Source: DATMAM01 sp035559995 (GTDB lineage Bacteria; Desulfobacterota; Binatia; UBA9968). From it: a stretch of 64,000 bases of DNA. Location: NCBI GenBank assembly GCA_035559995.1, contig DATMAM010000039.1:124001-188000 (forward strand). Reading direction: 5' to 3'. Numbering within the stretch: position 1 is the stretch's first letter; every line of letters starts with the position of its first letter. The notes beneath the pieces are model-generated. The model saw only the letters and a list, made by a program, of their open reading frames with translations. It was not told where the DNA came from and ran no database searches. Shown in pieces: positions 24,009 to 33,794 of this stretch. Both the position numbers and the translations under genes were made by a program.

Positions 24009-27000
24009 ATGCCGAAAGCTAAAATCCTCCAGCAGCTTAGAACGCAGCGGCTGAAGCTCAAAGGCTATCTCATTCTCCTCGTCCTGGCGGCGACCTTGCC
24101 GCTCGGCGTCTTTGCCGGCGTTCTCGTATGGCGCGATGTTCGGGTTCATCGCGCGGCCGTCGATCGCGGATTACGCGACACGGCGCGCGCGCTCTCGATC
24201 GCCGTCGATCGGGAGGTGCGCGCGGCGCGCGCCGTGCTCGAGACCCTCGCCGCATCCAATTACCTGGACACGGAGGACTTCAAGCCTTTTCACGAGCTGT
24301 GCGCCGACGCGGCTTCGCTGCAGCCGAAAGGATCGCGGATCGTGCTCTTCGATCGGTCAGGCCAGCAGCTCGTCAATACGGGAAGGAGATTCGGAGAGCG
24401 CTTGCCCAACCTTTTTCTCCAAGCGCAAGCGCCGGGCGGGGACCCGCGCTATCCCGTCTTGGCTTTCGGCGGCGCGGAGCCCGTAAGGGAAGTTTTCTCC
24501 AGCGCGCGGCCCGCGGTGTCCGACATGTTTGTCGCCATCAGTACCCAGGAGCCAACCCTGACCATCGGGGTTCCGGTGATCAGACGGGGCAAGGTCCTTT
24601 ACGTTCTGGAGATGGCGCTATCTCCCCGGATGCTCAGCGGTCTTCTCGCGGAGCAACAGCTTCCCGCAGATTGGATCGCGACCATTATCGACAGGCGCGG
24701 AGTCGTCATCGGCCGGAACACCGCGCCCGAAGCCGCCGTCGGGCGGCCTTCAAAGCTTGGAGTGCCGCAGGGGCTCGAAGAAGGTTTCGGTAGAGGCGTT
24801 CGCATAGAAGGAGCGCCGCTCTACTACGCGTTCAGCCGCTCCAAGCTCACGGGATGGACGACCGCGGTGGGCTTGCCGGCGGCGGTTCTCGATGAAACGG
24901 CCGGCCGGTCGATTCGGCTTTTGGCGGGCGGCGGATTGATCCTCCTTCTCGTGGGGCTTATCGCCGCGCTTCGGTTTAGCCAGCGCATTTCGCGGCCGAT
25001 CGCGGAGCTCGCGCAATCCGCCGATTCGCTGCAGCGCGGCGAGCCCGTCCTTTTGAGAAGCTCGGCGGTGTACGAAATCGGACTTTTGCAGGAAAGCTTA
25101 TTGCGGGCGGGAGCGGCGGCGCGCTCGGCGGAATCGGAGCGCGAGCGGCGCGTGGTCGCCGAGGCGAGACAAAAAGAGGCGGAGGCGGCGCGGGAGAAGG
25201 TCACCAACATTCTCGAGAGCATGTCCGACAGTTTCTGCGCGCTCGATCGGGAGTGGAGATTCGCCTACTTTAACGGCAAAGCGGAAAGCGACCTCGCCAG
25301 GTTGAATCTTAAGGCAAGCGATCTTCTGGGGAAGGTGCTGTGGGAGGTTTTTCCGGAGCAAGTGGGCACGCGCTGGTACCGTTCGCTCAAGCGGGCGATG
25401 GAGGAGCGCGTTCCGGTCGCGTGCGAGTTTTATTTTAGCCCGCTCGGAGAATGGTACGACGACCACATCTCGCCGACGCCCGACGGCGGCATCGGAATCT
25501 ATCGGCGCGACATGACGGAGCACAAGCGCGCGGAGCGCCGGCTCGCCGCTAATCTGGCGGTCACCCGGATACTGGCCGAATCACCGGAGCTCGGCGCCGC
25601 GGCGCCGCGGATTCTCAAGACGATCTGTGAGACACTGGGGTGGGAGGTAGGCGCCCTTTGGGTGCCCGACGCGGACGGAACGCGGTTGAGCTGCCTCACG
25701 GTGTGGAACGATCCGTCCGCGGGCGGGATCGACGAGTTTCTGGGCGCATGCCGGGAATGCACGTTTCCCCCGGGCGTCGGGTTGCCGGGGCGGATCTGGA
25801 CGAGCGCGCAGCCGGCCTGGATACCCGACGTCACGCGGGACGGCAATTTCCCGCGCGCGCCCGTCGCGGTCAAAGCCGGGCTTCACGCCGGGTTTGGCTT
25901 TCCGATTCTATTCGGCGGAAAGCTTCTCGGCGTGATGGAGTTTTTCAGCCGCGAGATTCGCGAGCCTGACGACGCGCTGATCGCGATGTTCGGCAGCATC
26001 GGCGGCCAGATTGGCCAGTTCATGGAGCGCAAGCGCGCGGAGCAAAAGCTCGCGCACGCGCTCCGGCAGCAAGGAGCGCTGTACCGGTTTGTCGAGCAGC
26101 GCTCCCGCGCGGAGTCGTCGCAGGAGATCTATCGGGCGGCGCTGGAGGCGATCTTGGCCGCTGTTTGTTGCGACCGCGCGGCGATTCTCGTCCGCGACGA
26201 CTCAGGCTTCATGCGCTTCGCGGCGTGGCGCGGCTTGTCGGAGGAATATCGCAAATCCGTCGAGGGGCATTCTCCCTGGAAAGCCGACGATCCCGACCCC
26301 CGGCCGGTGCCGATTGCCGACGTTGCCGCGGCCGATCTCGACGGCGCCGTAAAAGCGGCCGTGCTCCGCGAAGGCATCGGCGCGCTGGCGTTTATTCCGC
26401 TGGTCGCGAACGGCAGGCTCGCCGGGAAGCTCATGACCTATTACAATGCGCCGCACGTTTTCGATGCGGAGGAGATCGAGCTCAGCATGACGATCGCGCG
26501 CCAGCTCTCCTTCGGCCTGGAGCGGAGGAGGGCCGATGAGGCGCTGCGCGAATCGGAAGCGCGCTTTCGCACGATCGCCGACAGCGCTCCGGTGCTGATG
26601 TGGCTCAACGACGCCGACGGATGCATTTTCGTGAACCGCGCCTACCTGGACTATCTCGGGCTCTGCGATGCGGCGGAGGTCGGCGGCTACGGCTGGACGC
26701 GCTACGTCCATCCCGAAGACCGCGACCGCTACACGGAAGCCTACAGGGAATGTCTGGAGCGGAGGGCTCCCTTCGCGGCCGAGTGTCGCTTTCGGCGCCA
26801 CGATGGCGAATACCGCTGGATGCACTCCGTCGCCATGCCGCGCTTCACGGCGGCAGGGGAATTCCTCGGCTACAGCGGCTGCAGCTATGACGTGCACGAC
26901 GCGCGCGTCGCGACGGAGGCGCTGCGCGAGGCCGACCGGCGCAAAGATGAATTTCTGGCGATGCTCGGCCACGAGCTCAGAAACCCTCTGGCCGTCATCA

Positions 27001-28037
27001 ACACCGCCGTGCAGGTGCTGCAGCTCAAGGCCGCGGAGGAAAGCAAACGGCGCGAGCTCTACGGCATCATCGAGCGGCAGGTCGACCACATGAAGCGGCT
27101 GCTCGACGATCTTCTCGATGTGGCCCGCATCACCCGCGGTCAGATCCGGCTGAAAAAAGAGCCGTGCGATCTCGCCCAGATCGTGCGCGAAACCGCAGCC
27201 GACCTGGGCGAATTTTTTGCGCAGAGCCGGCTTCGGCTGGTCGTCGATGTGCCCGAACGGCCGGTGCGGCTCGTCGGCGATAGCGCGCGGCTGGCGCAAG
27301 TGGTTGGAAACTTACTTCACAACGCGGGCAAGTTCACGGACGCGGGAGGATCGGTCGCGGTGCGCCTGGAGGAGCGCGCAGGAGTCGCGCGCCTCACGGT
27401 GCGCGATACCGGGGTCGGCATGGAGCGCGAGTTTTTGGATCGCGTGTTCGAGCCCTTCAGCCAGGCCGACCGAAGCATGGATCGGAGCCGGGGCGGCTTG
27501 GGCCTTGGGCTCGCGCTGGTCAAGGGTCTCATCGAGCTTCACGGCGGGAAAGTGCAGGCCGAGAGCGCGGGGCCGGGCCGCGGCGCGGAGATTTCCGTTG
27601 AGCTTCCGATCGGCGCGGCTTTGGCAAGACGGGACCTTGTCGCCGCGGCGGCAGGCGCTTCGCGCCCGTGGCGGATCCTTATCATCGAAGACAACTCGGT
27701 GGCCGCAAAAAGCACCGAGATGCTCCTGGAAACGCTGGGACACACCGTCGAGGTGGCGCACAATGGAAAAGACGGCGTCGAGGCGGCGCGGCGCTTTCGG
27801 CCCGAAGTCGTGCTGTGCGACATCGGGTTGCCGGAGATGAACGGCTACGCGGTCGCCCAGGCGTTGCGCCAGGAGGCCGGCCTCAACGCGTACCTGATCG
27901 CGTTGAGCGGGTACGGCCAAGACGAGTATCAGCGCCGCGCCCGTGAGGCGGGCTTCGACGCGTACGTCACAAAGCCGATCAATTTCGACGATCTCGAGAA
28001 GATGCTGGCCGCGGTTACCCCTTCGAGCGCGCCGTAA
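24009..28037 (+). CDS. Hybrid sensor histidine kinase (Cache-HAMP-PAS-GAF-GAF-PAS-HisKA-HATPase-REC)
   Basis: A 1342-residue membrane sensor kinase. Helices at about residues 18-40 and 300-322 flank a periplasmic double-Cache-like domain. A HAMP linker (to about 375) is followed by a PAS (about 395-505), GAF (about 515-660), GAF (about 690-840) and PAS/PAC (about 850-975). The dimerisation domain has the phospho-acceptor His988 in FLAMLGHELRNPL; the ATP domain has N-box LLHNAGKFTDAGG, DTGVGME and GGLGLGLAL; and a C-terminal receiver has Asp1271 in CDIGLPEMNGY with Lys in YVTKPI. It is encoded alone, so its output partner is elsewhere. Signal unknown. Confidence 0.92.
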   Translation: MPKAKILQQLRTQRLKLKGYLILLVLAATLPLGVFAGVLVWRDVRVHRAAVDRGLRDTARALSIAVDREVRAARAVLETLAASNYLDTEDFKPFHELCADAASLQPKGSRIVLFDRSGQQLVNTGRRFGERLPNLFLQAQAPGGDPRYPVLAFGGAEPVREVFSSARPAVSDMFVAISTQEPTLTIGVPVIRRGKVLYVLEMALSPRMLSGLLAEQQLPADWIATIIDRRGVVIGRNTAPEAAVGRPSKLGVPQGLEEGFGRGVRIEGAPLYYAFSRSKLTGWTTAVGLPAAVLDETAGRSIRLLAGGGLILLLVGLIAALRFSQRISRPIAELAQSADSLQRGEPVLLRSSAVYEIGLLQESLLRAGAAARSAESERERRVVAEARQKEAEAAREKVTNILESMSDSFCALDREWRFAYFNGKAESDLARLNLKASDLLGKVLWEVFPEQVGTRWYRSLKRAMEERVPVACEFYFSPLGEWYDDHISPTPDGGIGIYRRDMTEHKRAERRLAANLAVTRILAESPELGAAAPRILKTICETLGWEVGALWVPDADGTRLSCLTVWNDPSAGGIDEFLGACRECTFPPGVGLPGRIWTSAQPAWIPDVTRDGNFPRAPVAVKAGLHAGFGFPILFGGKLLGVMEFFSREIREPDDALIAMFGSIGGQIGQFMERKRAEQKLAHALRQQGALYRFVEQRSRAESSQEIYRAALEAILAAVCCDRAAILVRDDSGFMRFAAWRGLSEEYRKSVEGHSPWKADDPDPRPVPIADVAAADLDGAVKAAVLREGIGALAFIPLVANGRLAGKLMTYYNAPHVFDAEEIELSMTIARQLSFGLERRRADEALRESEARFRTIADSAPVLMWLNDADGCIFVNRAYLDYLGLCDAAEVGGYGWTRYVHPEDRDRYTEAYRECLERRAPFAAECRFRRHDGEYRWMHSVAMPRFTAAGEFLGYSGCSYDVHDARVATEALREADRRKDEFLAMLGHELRNPLAVINTAVQVLQLKAAEESKRRELYGIIERQVDHMKRLLDDLLDVARITRGQIRLKKEPCDLAQIVRETAADLGEFFAQSRLRLVVDVPERPVRLVGDSARLAQVVGNLLHNAGKFTDAGGSVAVRLEERAGVARLTVRDTGVGMEREFLDRVFEPFSQADRSMDRSRGGLGLGLALVKGLIELHGGKVQAESAGPGRGAEISVELPIGAALARRDLVAAAAGASRPWRILIIEDNSVAAKSTEMLLETLGHTVEVAHNGKDGVEAARRFRPEVVLCDIGLPEMNGYAVAQALRQEAGLNAYLIALSGYGQDEYQRRAREAGFDAYVTKPINFDDLEKMLAAVTPSSAP

Positions 28038-28109
28038 AGTCAGGATTCGCCTGCCTAGCCGGGCCGGTGCCCGCGACTCTTCTTAAGGCTTGGACGGTGA
28101 GACTCGGAT

Positions 28110-28140
28110 GGTGGGTTTCGCTTCGCTCAACCCACCCTAC
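28110..28140. repeat. Dispersed palindromic intergenic repeat, copy 1
   Basis: GGTGGGTT (28110-28117) and AACCCACC (28129-28136) flank a GCTTCGC centre, followed by CTAC. It is the reverse complement of the GTAGGGTGGGTTGAGC elements at 45052 and 45162. It lies between the histidine kinase and glgC. It is not a good terminator, as no T run follows. Confidence 0.75.
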
Positions 28141-28165
28141 GGGCTACGGGCGCAATTGCAACGAC

Positions 28166-29416
28166 CTACGGCGTCTGCAGCATCCACGTCGCCTTTGGCT
28201 GGGCGCGCGGGATCACGACGATGTCGCCCTCGGAGACGAAGTATCTCTGGCGGTCCCGCTCGAGATTGTAGCCGATTTCGGTCCCGGGCGGGATGATGTT
28301 GTTCTTGTCGATGATCGTGCGCCGGATCCGGCATCCCCTGCCGATCTCCACCCAGTCGAGCAGGATCGAGTCTTCGATGAGACAGTAGCTGTGAATCCTG
28401 ACATTGCGGCCGATGACCGAGCCGCGCACGAGGCTTCCGCTGATGATCGTTCCTTCGCCGACGATCGAGTTGACCGCGCTGCCGCGCCTGCCCTCCTCGT
28501 CGAAGACGAACTTCGCCGGCGGGTCGCCGTAGCCGACCGTGCGGATCGGCCATCGCTGGTTGTATAAATTAAACGCGGGATCGACGTTTCTCAGGTCCAT
28601 GTTGACCTGGTAGTAAGTCTCGATATTGCCGACGTCGCGCCAGTAACTCGCTTCCTCCTTCTTGAGCGGCAGGGGGATGCGGTTTTTGCGAAAGTCGTAA
28701 GCGAACACTTTTCGTTTGGTGATCAGCGAGGGCAGGATGTTGTAACCGAAATCGTGCCGGCTGTCGGGCTTTGCCGCATCGGCGGTAAGCGCGCGGGTGA
28801 GCACGTCCGTGTTGAAAAGATAGTTGCCCATCGAAATCAGAGCGTAGTCCGGCTCCTGCGGGATCGGTTTGGGGTCGCTTGGCTTTTCTTCAAACCCGAC
28901 GATGCGCCAGTCGGAATCGACCTGAATGACCCCGAAATGAACGCCCTCCTCGCGCGGGACGGGAAGGACGGCCACCGTCACGTGCGCGTCTTTGGCGCGG
29001 TGCTCATCGATCATCTGCCTGATGTTCATTCGGTAAATGTGGTCGGCGCCGAAGACGGCGACCAGCTCCGGATGGTGGCGCTCGATGAGGTAGAGATTCT
29101 GGTAGACCGAATCCGCGGTTCCCTGATACCACTCGTCGCCCACGCGCATCTGCGCGGGAACCGCCGTGATGAAGCGATCCTGGAGAAAATCGGACAACCG
29201 CCAGCCCTGGTCCAGATGCTCGATCAAGGATTGAGACTTGAACTGCGTGAGAACGTAAATCGAAAAGATCCCCGAGTTGACGAAATTGGAAAGAACAAAA
29301 TCGATGATCCGGTATTTGCCGCCGAAAGGGACCGCCGGCTTGGCGCGGTCCTTTGTGAGCGGGTAGAGGCGCTCGCCCCGGCCTCCCGCAAGAACGATCC
29401 CGAGAATCTCAATCAT
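28166..29416 (-). CDS. glgC: Glucose-1-phosphate adenylyltransferase
   Basis: A 416-residue ADP-glucose pyrophosphorylase. The nucleotide site is GIVLAGGRGERLYPLTKDRAKPAVPFGG (about residues 6-33), followed by KYRIIDFVLSNFVNSG; WYQGTADSVYQNLYLI contains the catalytic Asp region, and the C-terminal left-handed beta-helix repeats (GTIISGSLVRGSVIGRNVRI, RTIIDKNNIIPPGTEIG) are complete. It makes ADP-glucose from glucose-1-phosphate and ATP. It is the last gene of the alpha-glucan operon; neither GlgA nor GlgM is in the window, so ADP-glucose must be used by enzymes encoded elsewhere. Confidence 0.95.
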   Translation of the reverse strand: MIEILGIVLAGGRGERLYPLTKDRAKPAVPFGGKYRIIDFVLSNFVNSGIFSIYVLTQFKSQSLIEHLDQGWRLSDFLQDRFITAVPAQMRVGDEWYQGTADSVYQNLYLIERHHPELVAVFGADHIYRMNIRQMIDEHRAKDAHVTVAVLPVPREEGVHFGVIQVDSDWRIVGFEEKPSDPKPIPQEPDYALISMGNYLFNTDVLTRALTADAAKPDSRHDFGYNILPSLITKRKVFAYDFRKNRIPLPLKKEEASYWRDVGNIETYYQVNMDLRNVDPAFNLYNQRWPIRTVGYGDPPAKFVFDEEGRRGSAVNSIVGEGTIISGSLVRGSVIGRNVRIHSYCLIEDSILLDWVEIGRGCRIRRTIIDKNNIIPPGTEIGYNLERDRQRYFVSEGDIVVIPRAQPKATWMLQTP

Positions 29417-29538
29417 AAATCGAAACGAGCCAATGGAGGACTAAAGCGGCGAAGCCATCCGGGAGCGAAACCCGTTGTCCAATCCCCCATGAGTTTGCCA
29501 CGCCGTTTTTGACCCACGCCAGCGCGCCGCTTTTCTCG

Positions 29539-31464
29539 TCAAGCGCCCGGGCTCTTAAAGAATAGCGCAGCCAGAGGCGGTAAAGTCAACGTCAACGAGC
29601 ACGGCCGTCCGTGAAGGCCGACCGGCGCCGCTTCCACGCCGCCGAAGTTCCCCTGGCCGCTCCCGCCGTAATCGCGGCTGTCGCTGTTGAGAAGCTCGCG
29701 CCAAAAGCCGCCCAACGGCGCGCCCACGCGATAGTTGTGGCGCACGACGGGAGTGAAATTGCAGGCGACCAAAATGATCTCGGGACTCGACTTGGCCTTG
29801 CGGATCAAGGTGATCGCGCTCGACTCGCTGTCGTTACAGTCGATCCATTCGAAGCCGGCGGGCTCGCAGTCGCGCTCGTGAAGCGCCGCCTCGCTGCGGT
29901 AGACGCGGTTCAGGTCCCGCAACCACTTTTGCACGCCGGCATGCGGCGGACAATCCAAAAGCTCCCACTGCAGGCTCCGGTCGTGCGTCCATTCATCCCA
30001 TTGCGCGAACTCGCCGCCCATGAAGATGAGCTTTTTCGCCGGCTGCGCGAACATGTAGCCGAACAGCACCCGCAAATTCGCAAACTTCTGCCAGTCGTCT
30101 CCCGGCATCTTGCGCAAAAGCGATCCCTTGCCGTAGACGACCTCGTCGTGCGAGAGCGGCAGAACGAAATTTTCGTGAAAGGCGTAGAGCATGCGGAAGG
30201 TGAGCTTGTCGTGGTGGTACTTGCGGTGGATCGGATCGAGAGACATGTACTCCAGCGTGTCGTGCATCCAGCCCATGTCCCACTTGAGGCCGAAGCCGAG
30301 CCCGCCCAGATAGGTCGGGCGGGAAACCATCGGCCACGCCGTCGACTCCTCGGCGATCGTCTGCACGTCGGGAAAGTTGAGATAGACCACCTCGTTGAGC
30401 CGGCGAAGAAACGCGATCGCCTCGAGATTCTCGCGGCCGCCGAAGCGGTTGGGAATCCACTCCCCTTCGCGCCGCGCGTAGTCGAGATAGAGCATCGAGG
30501 CGACGGCGTCGACGCGAAGCCCGTCGGCGTGATAGCGATCGAGCCAGAACAGGGCGTTGCTGATGAGAAAGCTCTGAACCTCGTTGCGCCCGTAATTGAA
30601 AATAAAGCTGTTCCACTCCCGGTGCAGTCCCTGGCGCGGGTCGGCATGCTCGAAGAGGTGCGTGCCGTCGAAATAGCCGAGACCGTGCTCGTCGGTCGGA
30701 AAGTGCGAAGGGACCCAGTCCAAGATGACGCCGATGCCGCGCTGGTGGAGCGCGTCGATGAGCGCCATCAGATCCTGTGGCGTGCCGTAATTTCCGGACG
30801 GCGCGAAGTAGCCGGTGATTTGATAGCCCCAGGAGCCGAAAAACGGGTGATCCATGACGGGGAGAAACTCCACGTGCGTGAAGCCGAGATCGGCCAAATA
30901 AGGGGGAAGCTGCTCCGCCAGCTCGCGATAAGAGAGCGAGCGGTTCGCCTGCTCGAACACCCGCCGCCAGGATCCCAGGTGCATCTCATAGATGGAAATC
31001 GGCCGGTCCAGGCCGTTGTGGCTCTTGCGCTCCGCCATCCACTTGCCGTCCTGCCAGGCGTAATCGAGGTCCCACACGATGGACGCCGTCTTGGGAGGCG
31101 TTTCGTTGAAAATCGAGAACGGGTCGCTCTTGTCCACGCGGTAGCCGTGAAAGCGCGACGCGATGTGGTACTTGTAGAGGGTTCCTTTGCCGATCCCCGC
31201 GATAAAGCCTTCCCAGATGCCGGACTGCGCGCGCGGGTAAAGCGGGTGGCTCGACTTGTTCCAACCGTTAAAATCGCCGATCACCGATACGCTCTCCGCG
31301 TCGGGCGCCCACACGGCGAAGTAAACGCCCGCGTCTCCGTCCACGGTGAGCGGATGGGCGCCGAGTTTCTCATAGAGCTTGAAGTGGCTGCCTTCGTTGA
31401 AAAGGTAAAGATCGTTATCGGTCAAAAGCGTCACTTCCGGTATCGTCGCGCGAGCTTGTTTCAT
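29539..31464 (-). CDS. glgB: 1,4-alpha-glucan branching enzyme
   Basis: A 641-residue GH13_9 branching enzyme that creates alpha-1,6 branches in glycogen-like glucan. It has a single N-terminal CBM48 (about residues 45-130, with VIGDFNGWN), then the catalytic barrel: nucleophile Asp319 in DGLRVDAVAS, general acid in QTIAEESTAW near 372, and PLSHDEVVYGKG near 430. The short N-terminus lacks the extra beta domain of Escherichia coli GlgB. It follows malQ by 22 bases and precedes glgC by 122 bases. In the GlgE pathway it acts on the linear maltosyl polymer. Confidence 0.95.
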   Translation of the reverse strand: MKQARATIPEVTLLTDNDLYLFNEGSHFKLYEKLGAHPLTVDGDAGVYFAVWAPDAESVSVIGDFNGWNKSSHPLYPRAQSGIWEGFIAGIGKGTLYKYHIASRFHGYRVDKSDPFSIFNETPPKTASIVWDLDYAWQDGKWMAERKSHNGLDRPISIYEMHLGSWRRVFEQANRSLSYRELAEQLPPYLADLGFTHVEFLPVMDHPFFGSWGYQITGYFAPSGNYGTPQDLMALIDALHQRGIGVILDWVPSHFPTDEHGLGYFDGTHLFEHADPRQGLHREWNSFIFNYGRNEVQSFLISNALFWLDRYHADGLRVDAVASMLYLDYARREGEWIPNRFGGRENLEAIAFLRRLNEVVYLNFPDVQTIAEESTAWPMVSRPTYLGGLGFGLKWDMGWMHDTLEYMSLDPIHRKYHHDKLTFRMLYAFHENFVLPLSHDEVVYGKGSLLRKMPGDDWQKFANLRVLFGYMFAQPAKKLIFMGGEFAQWDEWTHDRSLQWELLDCPPHAGVQKWLRDLNRVYRSEAALHERDCEPAGFEWIDCNDSESSAITLIRKAKSSPEIILVACNFTPVVRHNYRVGAPLGGFWRELLNSDSRDYGGSGQGNFGGVEAAPVGLHGRPCSLTLTLPPLAALFFKSPGA

Positions 31465-31486
31465 CCTTACTCCTCACTCGTTGTCC

Positions 31487-33589
31487 TCACTCCCTCCTCA
31501 GCCGATCGATCAACCGTAACGTTTCCAGCACTTCCGGATCGGCGGAAAAGCGCTCGAACGGGCGGCTTAACTTGCGCCGCCAGTTCGGGCGCTCTTTCCA
31601 CGTGCCGGGCGTATTTTGCGGCCTTTCTTCGAGCCAAAGATCTTCCAGCGTGACAAGAACGAACTCGGCCGGCCCCGCCGCCAGGTGCGCGAGCCACGCG
31701 CGCAACACCGCCGCCGCGTCTTGCGTGTCTTCGGAAAGCCAGCGGTTCTGCTTTAGAAAAGACACCAGCGCGTCGCGCATCCGGCCGCGCGTCTCCTGCT
31801 CCGTGAGGCTTTCGGCGGCGGTGAGCAACCCGAGCTCCTCGCGATCGCGAATATCGAGCCCGCGCCAGAACGCGGCGAACGTCGGCGTGTCGTGAGTGTT
31901 GAGGCTCGCGACCATGGCGGCGCTCGGCTCTTCGAGGGCGCGCGCCGGGTCGGGGTTGACGCAGAACTGGCCGACGTACATGCCGCGAAAGCCGCGCCGG
32001 TTCAGCGCTTCGTTGACCGAAGGAGGCACGGTTCCCAGATTCTCGCCGACCACTGCGGTCTTGTGACGGTGGGATTCCAAATTCAGAATCGCGTACAGCT
32101 CGTCGGCGCGATAGTGGACGTAAGTCCCTTGCGCCGGGCCGAAGCCGTGCGGCACCCAAAACAGCCGGTGCAGGCCCATCACATGATCGATGCGCAGGAG
32201 CACGGCGTATTTCATGTGATGGCGCAGCGAATCGATATAGTAGCGATAGGATTGATCGCGCAGGCCGTCGGGATGAAACGGCGGAAAGCCCCAGTCCTGC
32301 CCTTTGGTGAAGAAAGCGTCGGGCGGCGCGCCGCCGTTGACGTTAAGCGCGAACGCGCTCCGGTGCCGCCAGGCGTCGTAGCCGTTGCCGTGCACTCCCA
32401 AGGGAAAGTCCAGATAGAGCCCGCTGCCGCCGCCGCGCGCCTTTTCTCCCAGCTCCTGCATCTGCTCGTGCGCGAGCCATTGAGCGTAGAGGTGATACTT
32501 GTACGCGTCCTCGCGGTAATCGCCCGGCCCAAGCGTGCCGTCGCGCTGGCGCTCGCCCCAGGCGCGCCAGGGCTGGCGTTGAGTTTCGGTCATGGCGCGA
32601 AAGCGCGCATAGTCCGCAAGCGCGGGATTGTCCTTGACGAAGCGCTCGAAAGCGGCCCGGCGGGCGCCAAAATCGGTAAACAGGCAGTGGAGCATCGCCT
32701 CGATGAGCTGCCGCTTCGCCGCCATCTCCTGTTCGTAGTCGACCAGCGGCGAGGAACGAAACGCGCCGAGCGCGGCTTGGTAAGCGGGGGAGTTGGCGAG
32801 CGCTCGCGCCAGCGGGCATTTATCAAACTCCTGCACGCGCGTCGGGTCGATGTAAAACTCGTTCCAATAGAGCCGGCTCACGGGCGCGTACGGGCTGGGA
32901 TCTGCCGGCTCGTCCAAAAAGGTGGGCAAAAGCGGCAGCGTCCCGACCGCACGCCCACCGAGCCCCTCCACCCAGTCGAGGAGCCTTCCCATGTCGGAAT
33001 AGTTGCCGGCACCCCAGCTATCGCCGCGGTGCAGCGCGTAAAGCGGGGCGAAAACTCCCCAGGAGCGCCCGCTCGCCCGTTCTTCGTAGGCGCGCGCGGG
33101 AGCGGCAACGATGAAAGCTTCCAGGTCGGAGCGCTCGACGGCAACGCGCAACCGATGGTATCCGAGGGGAAGCTGCTCGCGGAGCGTCAAGGCGGCGCGC
33201 GCGTAGCGCTCGCCAGCCACCTCGCGGATCGCGCTATCCCGGTCGATTGGCGCCGAGCCGCCGCGGCGCTCTCCCGACTCGAGCTCGATTTCGTAGTTGG
33301 CCGCCTCGAGGTCGAGCTTGGCCGGAAGCCGAAGCCTGAGCGGCGGGAGCCTGCCGTCCCAGGCGACGATGACCTTGTCGAGGCAGCGCCTCCACAGCGC
33401 CCGGCGGCGCTCCCGCAGCGCTGAGGCCGCGTCGCCGAGCTTGGCCACCGGCGCGCCCAGGCTTTGCAGGATTTTGAGCAAGCTGTCGGGGCTCGGCTCG
33501 CGCAGTCGGCCGAAGATGTCGTAGTACTGCGTTCTCACGCTGTACAGGCGCGCCAGGCGCCGAAGCGCCGTCAAGGAGTTATCGTTCAT
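31487..33589 (-). CDS. malQ: 4-alpha-glucanotransferase (amylomaltase)
   Basis: A 700-residue GH77 enzyme that transfers maltosyl and longer segments between alpha-1,4-glucans. Family landmarks are ANSPAYQAALGAF, DFPLGVHGNGYDAWRH, the nucleophile Asp in LLRIDHVMGLHRLFWVP, the acid/base Glu in VVGENLGTVPPSV and NTHDTPTFAAFW at the end of the barrel. The N-terminal 180 residues are an extra domain found in the long proteobacterial type. The gene lies between treS-mak and glgB and supplies chain-length adjustment and recycling in the same glucan pathway. Confidence 0.93.
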   Translation of the reverse strand: MNDNSLTALRRLARLYSVRTQYYDIFGRLREPSPDSLLKILQSLGAPVAKLGDAASALRERRRALWRRCLDKVIVAWDGRLPPLRLRLPAKLDLEAANYEIELESGERRGGSAPIDRDSAIREVAGERYARAALTLREQLPLGYHRLRVAVERSDLEAFIVAAPARAYEERASGRSWGVFAPLYALHRGDSWGAGNYSDMGRLLDWVEGLGGRAVGTLPLLPTFLDEPADPSPYAPVSRLYWNEFYIDPTRVQEFDKCPLARALANSPAYQAALGAFRSSPLVDYEQEMAAKRQLIEAMLHCLFTDFGARRAAFERFVKDNPALADYARFRAMTETQRQPWRAWGERQRDGTLGPGDYREDAYKYHLYAQWLAHEQMQELGEKARGGGSGLYLDFPLGVHGNGYDAWRHRSAFALNVNGGAPPDAFFTKGQDWGFPPFHPDGLRDQSYRYYIDSLRHHMKYAVLLRIDHVMGLHRLFWVPHGFGPAQGTYVHYRADELYAILNLESHRHKTAVVGENLGTVPPSVNEALNRRGFRGMYVGQFCVNPDPARALEEPSAAMVASLNTHDTPTFAAFWRGLDIRDREELGLLTAAESLTEQETRGRMRDALVSFLKQNRWLSEDTQDAAAVLRAWLAHLAAGPAEFVLVTLEDLWLEERPQNTPGTWKERPNWRRKLSRPFERFSADPEVLETLRLIDRLRRE

Positions 33590-33604
33590 CGCGTCGCCGT
33601 CTCT

Positions 33605-33623
33605 AAAGGGGACAGTCCCCTTT
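33605..33623. repeat. Short palindromic element (AAAGGGGA-CAG-TCCCCTTT)
   Basis: A perfect 8-bp inverted repeat with a 3-base centre in the treS-malQ gap. Related elements occur at 46912-46932 and 52433-52454, and half copies at 1518 and 41521. On the minus strand it may also act as a weak attenuator. Confidence 0.6.
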
Positions 33624-33709
33624 GCAATTTCTCCCGCAGAATCATCTCTCTCCCCAAAGAGGAGCTCTCTGCTTCAATTGGGCCACGGATTTTTCTCCGT
33701 GGAAACGGG

Positions 33710-33752
33710 GTCGTGGTTCGTGCTCGTGGCTCGTGCTCGTTGGGCCCGGGTC
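33710..33752. repeat. Low-complexity CGTGGTTCGTGCTCGTGG tract
   Basis: A run built from GTTCGTG/GCTCGTG heptamers. It is the reverse complement of the tract at 41585-41635, 8 kb away. It lies in a 205-base gap inside the alpha-glucan operon that holds no gene. Confidence 0.65.
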
Positions 33753-33794
33753 CTTACTCCTCACTTCTCACCGACCCGAGGGCCACCCCTCAAA

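Noticed and set aside
29611..31653. Plus-strand open frame of 680 codons over glgB
   Set aside because: Shadow of glgB; no recognisable domain and biased amino-acid content.
31892..33424. Plus-strand open frame of 510 codons over malQ
   Set aside because: Antisense shadow; malQ catalytic motifs are intact on the other strand.
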